This document shows positions 26,338 through 34,272 of a DNA stretch of 36,260 bases, in pieces. The position numbers and the translations under genes are program-made. How positions within the stretch are numbered: position 1 is the stretch's first letter; each line of letters opens with the position of its first letter. The notes below the pieces were generated by a model. That model searched no databases, was not told the origin of the DNA, and saw nothing but the letters and a program-made list of their open reading frames with translations. Source of the DNA: Thermoanaerobaculia bacterium (lineage in GTDB: Bacteria; Acidobacteriota; Thermoanaerobaculia; Multivoradales; JAIOJS01). Location of the stretch: positions 1-36,260 of the forward strand of contig JAIOJS010000202.1 of NCBI GenBank assembly GCA_019911795.1. The letters run 5' to 3'.

Positions 26338-26379
26338 AGGCTAGCCGAAGCTGGAAAACGGTACATTGCGCTGGCGCAA
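26338..26379 (-). promoter_or_regulatory. Crp/Fnr-type class II promoter of ric
   Basis: The perfect palindrome TTGCG-CTGG-CGCAA (26366-26379) has the TTGNN-N4-NNCAA form of Fnr/Dnr sites. On the minus strand a -10 box TAGCCT (26343-26338) begins 29.5 bp from its centre, placing the site at -41.5. This is the same offset as in the nrdJ and radical SAM promoters. Confidence 0.7.
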
Positions 26380-26394
26380 AGAACGACACTAGTG

Positions 26395-27189
26395 ATGACT
26401 GTCAGTATGACGACCATCATGTGCAACAGAAGACAACCAAGTGATTCGGACCCAAGGCGGATTCGTCTATCGGCTAGGCCTCCCTTGGAGGATGGCGAGC
26501 TGTCGGGAAGTGGCCGACGTCTGGCTCTCGACCCGCGCTTCTTGCCGCAACTCTCCGGAGACGCGCGCACGGCTCTAGCGGAGGTCGTCGAGAGACGTTC
26601 GCACTCGGCAGGAGCAGTTCTGCAATCGGAGGGGGTCGCTGCCGACCGACTCTTCTTCGTGCTGGAGGGTCAAGCGAAGATGTGTCGCATGACGCCTTCG
26701 GGCCGAAATCTCATCGTCTCACTGCTGGGACCTGGGGATCTCTTCGGTGTGGCGGCCGCGATAGGGGGGAAGTTGAGCACGGTCTCAGTCGTCGCTGTGT
26801 CCGACCTAGCGGTCATGACTCTGGAAAGGGATGCGATCTTCGAGCTTCTTTCTCGGCAACCGGAGCTGGTACCACAGCTTCTGCCAGCCTTGACTGGACA
26901 TGTCATGGAGTGTGGCCACTGCCTTATCGAATCGTCTTGCTCCAAAGTCGAAGTGCGCTTTGCTCAGCTCTTTAGCGACCTCGCCGCACGTCATGGGATT
27001 CGGCGACAGGGCGACGTGTTCGTTCCTGTCAGCCTCTCGCGTCAAGAGTTGGCTGACATGGCGGGGACGACCATCGAAACAGCCATCCGGATCATGAGTC
27101 GTTGGGGAAGAGATGGATTGGTGACGACCGGAAAGGATGGTTTCGCGATCCCAGACCTCGAGGTTCTGCAGGACATGTTGATGGGTTGA
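26395..27189 (+). CDS. Crp/Fnr-family regulator with a cysteine cluster in the dimer helix (second of two)
   Basis: The sensor barrel is AVLQSEGVAADRLFFVLEGQAKMCRM through LLGPGDLFGVAAAIGG. The dimerisation helix then carries ECGHCLIESSCSKVE, that is C-x2-C-x5-C, and the winged helix has VSLSRQELADMAGTTIETAIRIMSRWGRDG. The recognition helix keeps the Glu and Arg (TIETAIR) that in Crp contact the TGA half-site, fitting the TATGA-N6-TCATA sites nearby (inference). Start is uncertain: ATG 26395, 26407 or 26419, or TTG 26485, none with a good ribosome site; 26395 gives 264 aa. The Cys cluster suggests Fe-S, redox or NO sensing, but its place differs from Fnr, where the cysteines are mainly N-terminal. 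Confidence 0.87.
   Translation: MTVSMTTIMCNRRQPSDSDPRRIRLSARPPLEDGELSGSGRRLALDPRFLPQLSGDARTALAEVVERRSHSAGAVLQSEGVAADRLFFVLEGQAKMCRMTPSGRNLIVSLLGPGDLFGVAAAIGGKLSTVSVVAVSDLAVMTLERDAIFELLSRQPELVPQLLPALTGHVMECGHCLIESSCSKVEVRFAQLFSDLAARHGIRRQGDVFVPVSLSRQELADMAGTTIETAIRIMSRWGRDGLVTTGKDGFAIPDLEVLQDMLMG
26406..26421. promoter_or_regulatory. Possible third TATGA-N6-TCATR site at the second crp/fnr start
   Basis: TATGACGACCATCATG matches the sites before nrdJ and the radical SAM gene, including the CG after TATGA. It lies across possible starts of the second Crp/Fnr gene and could mediate autoregulation. No TAGNNT box lies at the -41.5 offset in either direction, so it may be chance. Confidence 0.35.
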
Positions 27190-27251
27190 GCGCCTGCCGC
27201 GCCAAGAAACGCGACCTTCATCGAGTGGGATGACAGCCGAGTGCTCACAAG

Positions 27252-27303
27252 ATCTAGTGGTATGACGGGGCTCATACTACTAGATACTGTGGGTTGCTAG
27301 GGT
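27252..27303 (+). promoter_or_regulatory. Crp/Fnr-type class II promoter of nrdJ within a long inverted repeat
   Basis: TATGA-CGGGGC-TCATA (27261-27276) is the core of a longer inverted repeat with 14-bp arms (27252-27265 and 27272-27285, one mismatch). The -10 TAGGGT (27298-27303) starts 29.5 bp from the centre and is preceded by TG (TGC-TAGGGT, an extended -10), which sets the site at -41.5. No cobalamin riboswitch is seen here. Confidence 0.7.
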
Positions 27304-27335
27304 GGCTGGAGCCATTTACAGCAGAAGGAGTTTTC

Positions 27336-30068
27336 GTGATTATCGAAGCCAACGAGGCGCCCGTCGCTACCGAAGAAATCCCCACACCGACCCACGAGCC
27401 CAGTGACCGACCCGGCGTCAGGGCAGTACCCACCCGTCACTTCACGATCGCCGGGGACGATCCGTTCGGTTCCGTCGAATGGAGAACTCAGGACGTCACC
27501 CTAACGGCGGCTGACGGCTCGGTGGTCTTTTCACAGCCTGGAGTCGAGGCGCCGACCACTTGGACTCCCCAGGCCGTCAGAGTCGTCGCCGGCAAGTACT
27601 TTCGCGGAGCCTTGAAGTCACCTGAGCGGGAGACGAGCATTCGTCAGTTGATTGGACGCGTGGCGGACACCATCACGAGGTGGGGTAGTGACAGTGGAAT
27701 GCTCGGTGACTCGGAAGAGTCGCTGACTTTCCACGATGAGTTGGTCTACCTTCTGCTTCACCAGCGAGCCGCCTTCAACTCGCCGGTCTGGTTCAACGTC
27801 GGAGTGGAGGAAGAGGCACAGTGCTCGGCATGCTTCATCAATTCGGTCGACGACACGATGGAGTCGATTTTGAACCTCAACCGCACCGAGGGCATGCTCT
27901 TCAAACATGGATCCGGTAGCGGAGTGAACCTGTCAACTCTGCGGAGCTCGCGGGAAAACCTAGCCGGGGGAGGTACGGCCTCGGGACCGGTCTCCTTCAT
28001 GCGCGGTCTCGACGCTTTCGCGGGGGCTATCAAGAGCGGCGGCAAGACGCGGCGAGCGGCAAAGATGGTGCTCCTCGATGTCGACCATCCCGACATCTTC
28101 GACTTCGTTCACTGTAAGGAGGTGGAGGAGGCTAAGGCGCAGGCGCTCGTCGCGGCTGGCTACGATGCGTCCTTCGACAGCGTGGGTGGAGCCTACGATT
28201 CGGTCGCCTTTCAGAACGCTAATCACTCGATTCGAGTCTCCGACGAGTTCATGCACGCGGTGGCGGACGATTCGGCGTGGACGACTCATGCGGTGACCGA
28301 TGGCGCCGAGGTGGAGACCTTTCCAGCGCGACACCTCCTTTCGGCTGTGGCTGAGGCGGCGTGGGTCTGTGGTGATCCCGGGATCCAGTTCCACGACACC
28401 ATCAATCGTTGGCACACCTGTCCGGTAGACGGAGCGATCACCGGGAGCAACCCTTGCAGTGAGTTCGTGTTTCTCGATGACACGGCGTGCAACCTTGCGT
28501 CGATCAACTTGCTCGCATTCTGGACCGAGGAGGAAGGCTTCGACGTCGCTGGTTTCGAGCAGGCGGTTCGGGTCCTGATAACGGCTCAAGAGATTCTGAT
28601 CGACCGGGCTGCCTATCCAACGACGAAGATTCGCGAACGATCTCGACGATATCGCCCGTTGGGCCTGGGATTTTCAAATCTTGGGAGTCTTCTCTTGGCC
28701 AACGCGCTACCCTACGACTCTGAGAAGGCGCGACGCCTGGCGGCTTCGATTGCTGCCCTGATGACCGCAATTGCCTACAAGCAATCGGCGCTTCTTGCGG
28801 CGGTCCACGGACCCTTCGACCGCTTTGCGGCCAACCGCAGTGCGATGCTGGGGGTGCTAGAGCGACATCTCGAGGCTGCGGACGGTCTTGCCGAAGGAGG
28901 CGCCGTATCACCGCTGATCGAGGCAGGGTGTAGGGCGTGGCGGGAGGCGATCGATCTCGGTGCCGCCTTCGGTTTTCGGCACAGTCAGGTAACGGCGCTC
29001 GCGCCGACCGGCACGATCTCCTTCATGATGGACTGTGAGACCACCGGGATCGAGCCCGAGATGGCTCTCGTTAAGCACAAGTGGCTCGTCGGCGGTGGCT
29101 TGATGGTGCAAACCAACCGACTCGTCCCTTCCGTTCTGAGGAGCTTGGGCTATGACAGCGATCAGGTGGGGGCAATCCTCGGCCACTTGGAGGCGACGGG
29201 TTCGATCGAGGGGGCTCCTGGGCTGTCGCCAGACCACTTGGCGGTCTTCGATTGTGCCATCGGGGTTGGTGAAGGGCGCTCGATCGAGCCCAAGGGGCAC
29301 GTCGACATGATGGCGGTCGTGCAACCGTTCATCTCGGGCGCTATCTCCAAGACTGTCAACCTGCCCCACGAGGTTACGCCAGACGGTATCGAGGCTATCT
29401 ATAGGGAGGCCTGGGAGAAGGGGCTCAAATCGATCGCGGTGTACCGCGATGGTTGCAAGGGAAGCCAACCCATCGGAGTGGGTGATGGAAGTCCCACGGT
29501 CGATGCCGCGACAGCGACGGGGCCAACGACTCTTCGTAGACGCTTGCCCGATGAGCGTCAGTCGGTGACCCATAAGTTCTCGATCGGCGATCACGAGGGC
29601 TATCTCACGGTCGGAATGTACGACGATGGTCAACCGGGGGAGATCTTTCTGGTGATGGCCAAAGAGGGATCGACCATCTCGGGGCTGATGGACGCCTTTG
29701 CCACCGCGATCTCGATCGCACTGCAGTACGGAGTACCCCTACCGGCGCTGGTGGAGAAGTTCAGTCATACCCGCTATGAGCCCGCAGGGTTCACAAGGAA
29801 TCGGCGAATTCCCTACGCGAAATCGGTCACCGACTACATCTTCCGCTGGTTGGCTTCGCGGTTCCTCGAAGAGGATGCCTGTAAGGCCGCGGGAGTGCTC
29901 CCTTCGCCCTCCACTAGCCCGCTGGCGGCAAGTCAGCGCGGCGAGATCGCAGAGCGAGGTGGAAGTCAGCAGGACGCTCCCGCTTGCAGCACCTGTGGCG
30001 ACCTGATGATGCGTAGCGGGTCGTGTTATACCTGCCCAGGGTGTGGTGCCACGAGCGGTTGCGGCTGA
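27336..30068 (+). CDS. nrdJ: Adenosylcobalamin-dependent (class II) ribonucleotide reductase
   Basis: Reduces ribonucleotides using coenzyme B12, with or without oxygen. GTG 27336 follows AGAAGGAG by 5 nt and gives 910 aa. Motifs in order: FNSPVWFNVG, CSACFINSVDD, FKHGSGSGVNLS (substrate loop), GSNPCSEFVFLDDTACNLASINL (active-site Cys and Glu), APTGTISFMMDCETTGIEPE, and GLKSIAVYRDGCKGSQP. The C terminus ends in a zinc-ribbon-like CSTCGDLMMRSGSCYTCPGCGATSGCG, which in this group holds the redox cysteines that are re-reduced by thioredoxin. It stands alone behind its own promoter in the middle of the NO/low-oxygen island. This fits a need for deoxynucleotides when class I enzyme is inactivated by NO or lack of oxygen (inference). 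Confidence 0.95.
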   Translation: MIIEANEAPVATEEIPTPTHEPSDRPGVRAVPTRHFTIAGDDPFGSVEWRTQDVTLTAADGSVVFSQPGVEAPTTWTPQAVRVVAGKYFRGALKSPERETSIRQLIGRVADTITRWGSDSGMLGDSEESLTFHDELVYLLLHQRAAFNSPVWFNVGVEEEAQCSACFINSVDDTMESILNLNRTEGMLFKHGSGSGVNLSTLRSSRENLAGGGTASGPVSFMRGLDAFAGAIKSGGKTRRAAKMVLLDVDHPDIFDFVHCKEVEEAKAQALVAAGYDASFDSVGGAYDSVAFQNANHSIRVSDEFMHAVADDSAWTTHAVTDGAEVETFPARHLLSAVAEAAWVCGDPGIQFHDTINRWHTCPVDGAITGSNPCSEFVFLDDTACNLASINLLAFWTEEEGFDVAGFEQAVRVLITAQEILIDRAAYPTTKIRERSRRYRPLGLGFSNLGSLLLANALPYDSEKARRLAASIAALMTAIAYKQSALLAAVHGPFDRFAANRSAMLGVLERHLEAADGLAEGGAVSPLIEAGCRAWREAIDLGAAFGFRHSQVTALAPTGTISFMMDCETTGIEPEMALVKHKWLVGGGLMVQTNRLVPSVLRSLGYDSDQVGAILGHLEATGSIEGAPGLSPDHLAVFDCAIGVGEGRSIEPKGHVDMMAVVQPFISGAISKTVNLPHEVTPDGIEAIYREAWEKGLKSIAVYRDGCKGSQPIGVGDGSPTVDAATATGPTTLRRRLPDERQSVTHKFSIGDHEGYLTVGMYDDGQPGEIFLVMAKEGSTISGLMDAFATAISIALQYGVPLPALVEKFSHTRYEPAGFTRNRRIPYAKSVTDYIFRWLASRFLEEDACKAAGVLPSPSTSPLAASQRGEIAERGGSQQDAPACSTCGDLMMRSGSCYTCPGCGATSGCG

Positions 30069-30190
30069 CCGCGGCCGGTCGAGACGAGAGGATTGCGGGT
30101 GGCATGGTTCGTGATCCTGCCCCGCCTCCGCTGGTCCTCATTCGATACCGCAAGAGACCTCCGAGCGGCTCGGGATAAGTCGACTGCGAT

Positions 30191-30233
30191 ATGACGAAGA
30201 TCATAGGGAGCTTACGGGCTTCCAGTTAGCCTC
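30191..30233 (+). promoter_or_regulatory. Crp/Fnr-type class II promoter of the radical SAM / reductase operon
   Basis: TATGA-CGAAGA-TCATA (30191-30206) matches the nrdJ site in half-sites and in the CG after TATGA. The -10 TAGCCT (30228-30233) starts 29.5 bp from the centre, equal to -41.5. It would drive the operon beginning at 30317. Confidence 0.7.
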
Positions 30234-30316
30234 CCGCCATCGGTTCCTTAACGCACCGGAAGTCTTCTTTTCCCGCCGTTGGGTGGGTTCGAATCAGGTA
30301 AGCCCGAGGAGGCACC

Positions 30317-31555
30317 ATGCTCGACGAGTTGAGAGTCAATCCGTCTCTGCTGAAGCTGGATTTGTACTGCAAGGGTATTCGACTCGACGGCTCCTGTTTG
30401 GTGACCGACGATGGAGGTCGTCCCATCCTGCGGACCCGTGCCGGTCTCGGCAGCGGACTGGAAGCGATCCTTCCCGGTGGGCTCTGGACCAATATTCCTG
30501 TGTCTGAACCCTTTGCCCAGGAGTCCCCTTACACTCTGCACAGGTCGAGCGGTGGGGACTATGAAATTCACTGGAACGACTCTCCAGTGACGCCGATCGT
30601 CTTGTCTCCGCGCCCGGCTTGGTACGACGCCAAGCTCTCCAACGGTAAGGACATGACGCGGATCGGCACCCTGCAAGGCACCTACCTGGGGATCTACCAG
30701 GCGAAGGTCTGCGAGTACTGGACGGCAAAACCGGAGAAGACCAACTGCAAGTTCTGTTCGGTGGGATTGAACCTCGGTGTCGACGACGCTGACGAAAAGT
30801 CGGTGGACGAGGTCATGGAGGTGGTGCGGCGGGCCCGTGACGAGTCCGGCATCACCTACGTCGATTTCAATACCGGCCACTACGACGGGGACACCTATCT
30901 AGACATCCTCGAACCCTACATTCGGCGTATCAAGGACGAACTCGGATTGCTCATCGGAGTTCAGACTCCACCGCATCGTGACCTGAGACGATACGACGAT
31001 CTCCGTGAGATGGGGGTCAACCGGGTCTCGTTCTGTTTCGAGATCTTCGATCCCGTTCTCTTCGAGGAGATCTGTCCCGGCAAGCACGCCGAGTACGGGC
31101 TGGACTTCTACCTGGAGGCGATCCGCTATTGCGCTCAACTCGGAAACAAGGGGCCGCGTCATGAACCGTGGGTGACCAATGGCGAGATTATCGCCGGGCT
31201 CGAGCCTCCGGAATCCTCGATCGCGGCGATCGACTGGATCGTTTCGGTGGGAGCCGTCCCAACGGTTTGTGTCTTCCGGCCCCTGGTTCATACCGATCTG
31301 GAGGACTCTCCCCCTCCCAAGACGGAGGACATGGTTCCCGTCTTTCGGCGACTCTACGAGGCGTGCATGGAGAAGGGGCTGCCCATCGGCTGTGCTCCCA
31401 ACGTCCATGTCAGCCTGGTCATGCTGCCCGAGGAGTGCGCTGGTCTTTCTCCGAAACGATACCCATGGCAGAACCTCAAACTCGAGGCTCTCAAGAGGAT
31501 GTTTCGCTTCGGGTTTGATCGCCGTCTCAAAGCCCTGCAACGTCGCGCTGCCTAG
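30317..31555 (+). CDS. Radical SAM protein with atypical cysteine spacing (412 aa)
   Basis: A cytosolic enzyme candidate that would cleave S-adenosylmethionine at a 4Fe-4S centre. The cluster cysteines are in KVCEYWTAKPEKTNCKFCSVG, i.e. C-x11-C-x2-C in place of the usual C-x3-C-x2-C. Then come TIM-barrel segments: ITYVDFNTGHYDGDTYLDILEPYIRRI, LIGVQTPPHRDLRRYDDLREMGVNRVSFCFEIFD and EPWVTNGEIIAGLEPPESSIAAIDWI. GAGGAGG lies 5 nt before the ATG. It opens the operon with the heme-copper reductase (32 bp to the next gene), so it may modify a cofactor or subunit of that enzyme; this is inference. I do not recognise its subfamily with confidence. Confidence 0.8.
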   Translation: MLDELRVNPSLLKLDLYCKGIRLDGSCLVTDDGGRPILRTRAGLGSGLEAILPGGLWTNIPVSEPFAQESPYTLHRSSGGDYEIHWNDSPVTPIVLSPRPAWYDAKLSNGKDMTRIGTLQGTYLGIYQAKVCEYWTAKPEKTNCKFCSVGLNLGVDDADEKSVDEVMEVVRRARDESGITYVDFNTGHYDGDTYLDILEPYIRRIKDELGLLIGVQTPPHRDLRRYDDLREMGVNRVSFCFEIFDPVLFEEICPGKHAEYGLDFYLEAIRYCAQLGNKGPRHEPWVTNGEIIAGLEPPESSIAAIDWIVSVGAVPTVCVFRPLVHTDLEDSPPPKTEDMVPVFRRLYEACMEKGLPIGCAPNVHVSLVMLPEECAGLSPKRYPWQNLKLEALKRMFRFGFDRRLKALQRRAA

Positions 31556-31587
31556 ATCTTTTGCACTACCGAAGAAGGAGAATCACG

Positions 31588-31761
31588 ATGTCGGCGTCCG
31601 CCCCTAAACCCACTGATCCCGAAGAGGCAATCCCTTTGGGCCAACGACTCTTCGACTCGCCCTTCCTCCTTCTCTGGTCGGGACTTCTGGTCATGTTTCT
31701 CTTTTACACCGGATGGGGGCTCTGGGAGATTTTCTCCCTGACGGACGCTCCCCTGCCTTGA
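31588..31761 (+). CDS. Small one-helix subunit of the heme-copper reductase (57 aa)
   Basis: A short protein with an acidic-proline N terminus, then LFDSPFLLLWSGLLVMFLFYTGWGLWEIF, one transmembrane helix, and a short tail. GAAGGAG lies 7 nt before the ATG. Its size and position directly before subunit II recall the subunit IIa of B-family (ba3-type) reductases (inference; no residue motif confirms this). It is separated by 103 bp from subunit II. Confidence 0.7.
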   Translation: MSASAPKPTDPEEAIPLGQRLFDSPFLLLWSGLLVMFLFYTGWGLWEIFSLTDAPLP

Positions 31762-31864
31762 TCGGAGCCGTTCTTGATCTCTGAGGGAGCGCCCCCTAGT
31801 CGGGGCGATAGAGAGAAATTCTGTAATCAGCTAGGTCGACCGGATCGGACTTGAAGGAGGTTTC

Positions 31865-32476
31865 ATGAGCTTACATTCGGGAGTTGTTTCGCCACAGGGG
31901 GTTTGGTGGAAGCCGGCGGGCAAGCAGGAGCGCCTGTGGATCCGCATCTCATTCGTTTGGTGCATGGTGCTCTTCGCCATGATGCCGCTGTGGCACATCA
32001 AAGGGGGGCAGAACCCTTCCGGCGTTCGGCACAAGGTCGTCCCCACCGACTACTACGAGCGGACACGCGAGTTCGTCGCCGAGTATCAGGTCGGCGAAGT
32101 CAATGGCATCCCTGTCGTCAAGCCGCCACCGGGAGCCGAGATCTACATGATCGGCAAGATGTGGCAATGGTACCCAGCCCTCATCCTCCAGGAGGATACG
32201 AGCTACACCCTTCACCTTTCGGCCCTAGACGTGAACCACGGTTTCAGTCTCTACCCGGCCAATATCAACTTTCAGGTCGTCCCCGGCTATGACTACGGAC
32301 TTCGCATTACTCCAAACCAGCCAGGAGAGTACCGGGTCGTTTGCAATGAGTTCTGTGGCATCGGCCATCACGTCATGCTGGGAGGCATCACGGTCGAGCC
32401 GAAGCACGGAGCTGCCGCCAAGGCGACGTCCAATGATCAGAACGAAGTACCGAACATCGTCTCGGAGGAGCTCTAA
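31865..32476 (+). CDS. Heme-copper reductase subunit II with CuA site
   Basis: The 203-residue subunit has a single N-terminal transmembrane helix (ISFVWCMVLFAMMPLW) and a periplasmic cupredoxin domain. The CuA ligands are complete: His in LDVNHGFSLYP and the C-terminal block CNEFCGIGHHVM (two Cys, Glu backbone, His, Met). The motif MIGKMWQWYP also fits. It takes electrons from a soluble or membrane-bound donor and passes them to the hemes of subunit I. AAGGAGG is an excellent ribosome site 5 nt before the ATG, and its stop touches the next ATG. One-helix type II subunits are typical of B-family enzymes. Confidence 0.92.
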   Translation: MSLHSGVVSPQGVWWKPAGKQERLWIRISFVWCMVLFAMMPLWHIKGGQNPSGVRHKVVPTDYYERTREFVAEYQVGEVNGIPVVKPPPGAEIYMIGKMWQWYPALILQEDTSYTLHLSALDVNHGFSLYPANINFQVVPGYDYGLRITPNQPGEYRVVCNEFCGIGHHVMLGGITVEPKHGAAAKATSNDQNEVPNIVSEEL

Positions 32477-34202
32477 ATGGTCCAGTCAGTAGTCGACAAG
32501 CTCTTCCGAACCTGCCCAGTCACTGGGCTTCGGGTTCATCACGCTTCGGAGACCCTCGTCAAGGTCAACGCCGTGGCGGCGATCGTATGCTTCCTGATCG
32601 GTGCTGTCGCCGCGTTTCTTCTAGCGATGACGCGCTGGCAGACCATTCATTTGCTACCCGCCGACTGGTACTACCGCATGTTGACCGCGCATGGTCTCAA
32701 CATGCTGATCTTCTTCATCATCTTCTTCGAGATGGCGATCCTCTACTTTGTCGGGCCCATTCTGCTGGGTTGCCGTCAGCCGGCACCTAAGACGGCCTGG
32801 ACAGGCTTCGGGCTGATGCTAGCCGGCGCGATCCTCGTCAATGTGATGGTCTTCTCGGGCCAGGCGGACGTTCTGTTCACCTCCTACGTCCCGTTGCGAG
32901 CGCACCCTCTGTACTATCTTGGCGTCATCCTCTTTGCGGTGGGGGCCCTGATTGCGGTGAGCCTCTTCTTCGCCGCGTTGGTGGTCGCCAAGCGAGAGAA
33001 GACCTACCAGGGATCCATTCCGCTCGTGAGCTTCGGTGGATTGACGGCCGCGATTATCGCCGTGATCACCCTGCTCCATGGCGCCGCTATCTACATCCCA
33101 ACCTTCCTCTGGTCGTTGGGCTTGATGGAGGTCGATCCTCAGGTCTACCGCATGGTCTTCTGGGGCCTGGGACACTCGTCGCAGCAGATCAACGTTGCGG
33201 CGATGGTTGCGGTCTGGTATCTGATGGGGGGCCTGACGATCGGTGCGGTGGTAGTCAACGAGAAGGTCAGTCGCTGGGCTTTCGTCCTCTACGTCCTGTT
33301 CATCTCGATGGCCTCGGCTCACCACCTGTTGGTCGATCCCCGGTATGGGGCCGTCCTGGAAAGTCTGGAATACCAGCTACGCCATGTATCTGGCGGTTCT
33401 TGCCAGCATGATTCACGGCTTCACGGTGCCGGCCGGGATGGAGATGGGGCAGCGACTCCGCGGCCTGCGTAAAGGTCGTTTCGAATGGCTGCGTAGGGCT
33501 CCCTGGTCCGACCCGGGATTCTCCGGCACTTGGCTCTCGATCGTCATCTTTGGTTTCCTGGGCGGCATCACCGGCGTAACCCAGGGGACCGAACAGATCA
33601 ACATCATCTCGCACAACACCCTGCGCGTGCCGGGCCACTTCCACGTCACCGTGGTCGGTGGAACGGCCCTAGCGTTCATGGCGTTGACCTACTACGTGAT
33701 CCCCCTGGTCTTCCGCCGGAAGGTGGCCTTCTGGAAGCTCGCACGGTGGCAGCCCTATCTCTTTGCAATTGGGATCGTCTGTATGTCGATGAGCATGACC
33801 TTTGCCGGGACCTTCGGGGTACCGCGACGACACTGGGACATCTCGTTCACCAATGCTCCGTTTGGCCTCGAGTTCCCGCCCGCGGTCGACATGATGATGG
33901 CCGGGCTCGGACTGGGAGCTAGCCTCGCCGTCGTCGCCGCCCTCTCGTACATTGCGATTGCCGTCGTTTCGGTCTTCTTCGGCGAGAAGCTCGATCTCGA
34001 GAATCTCGAACCGGGAATGAGTGGAGTGCCGCAGGGAATTCTCCGGCTCCCCTCGCAGACCCATTCAGAAGAGGCTTCGGCTGCGGCTCACGAGGAAGGT
34101 GCTCCTGGAACCGTGGTGCTTGTCGGCGTCTTCCTCGCCGTCTTCATCCTCTACTACTTCACCAATTGGAAGTTGCTTTCGCTCATCTGGAAGGTCGGAT
34201 GA
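32477..34202 (+). CDS. Heme-copper reductase subunit I, probable NO reductase (eNOR-like); one frameshift
   Basis: Catalytic membrane subunit, 574 aa once a single frameshift is removed. The low-spin heme ligand is His72 (TAHGLNM); CuB/FeB ligands are His233 (GLGHSSQQIN) and His282-His283 (ASAHHLLVDP); heme ligands His387 and His389 are in VPGHFHV. Where oxygen reductases have H-P-x-V-Y, here it is H-S-S-Q-Q: the position H+4, the cross-linked Tyr, is Gln237. That loss is known in NO-reducing families of this superfamily (eNOR, sNOR, gNOR, nNOR; Murali and colleagues). I recall Gln for one of these but cannot verify which. The frame breaks after VDP at a CCCC run (33338-33341): deleting one C joins D-P-G-M-G-P-S-W-K. 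Sequence error is likeliest, as all neighbouring genes are intact. Confidence 0.85.
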
Positions 34203-34272
34203 GTATTGGGTCGGAGTCAATGTTGGTGCGTTCCTCCTCGGGCGTAGCATCGACTCCGACCTCTTTTTTCTT

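Noticed and set aside
27190-27335. Cobalamin riboswitch before the B12-dependent reductase
   Set aside because: The leader is too short and no B12-box-like sequence was seen; the inverted repeat is explained by a Crp/Fnr-type site.
27190-27335. NrdR boxes before nrdJ
   Set aside because: No pair of ACACWATATWGTGT-like repeats is present.
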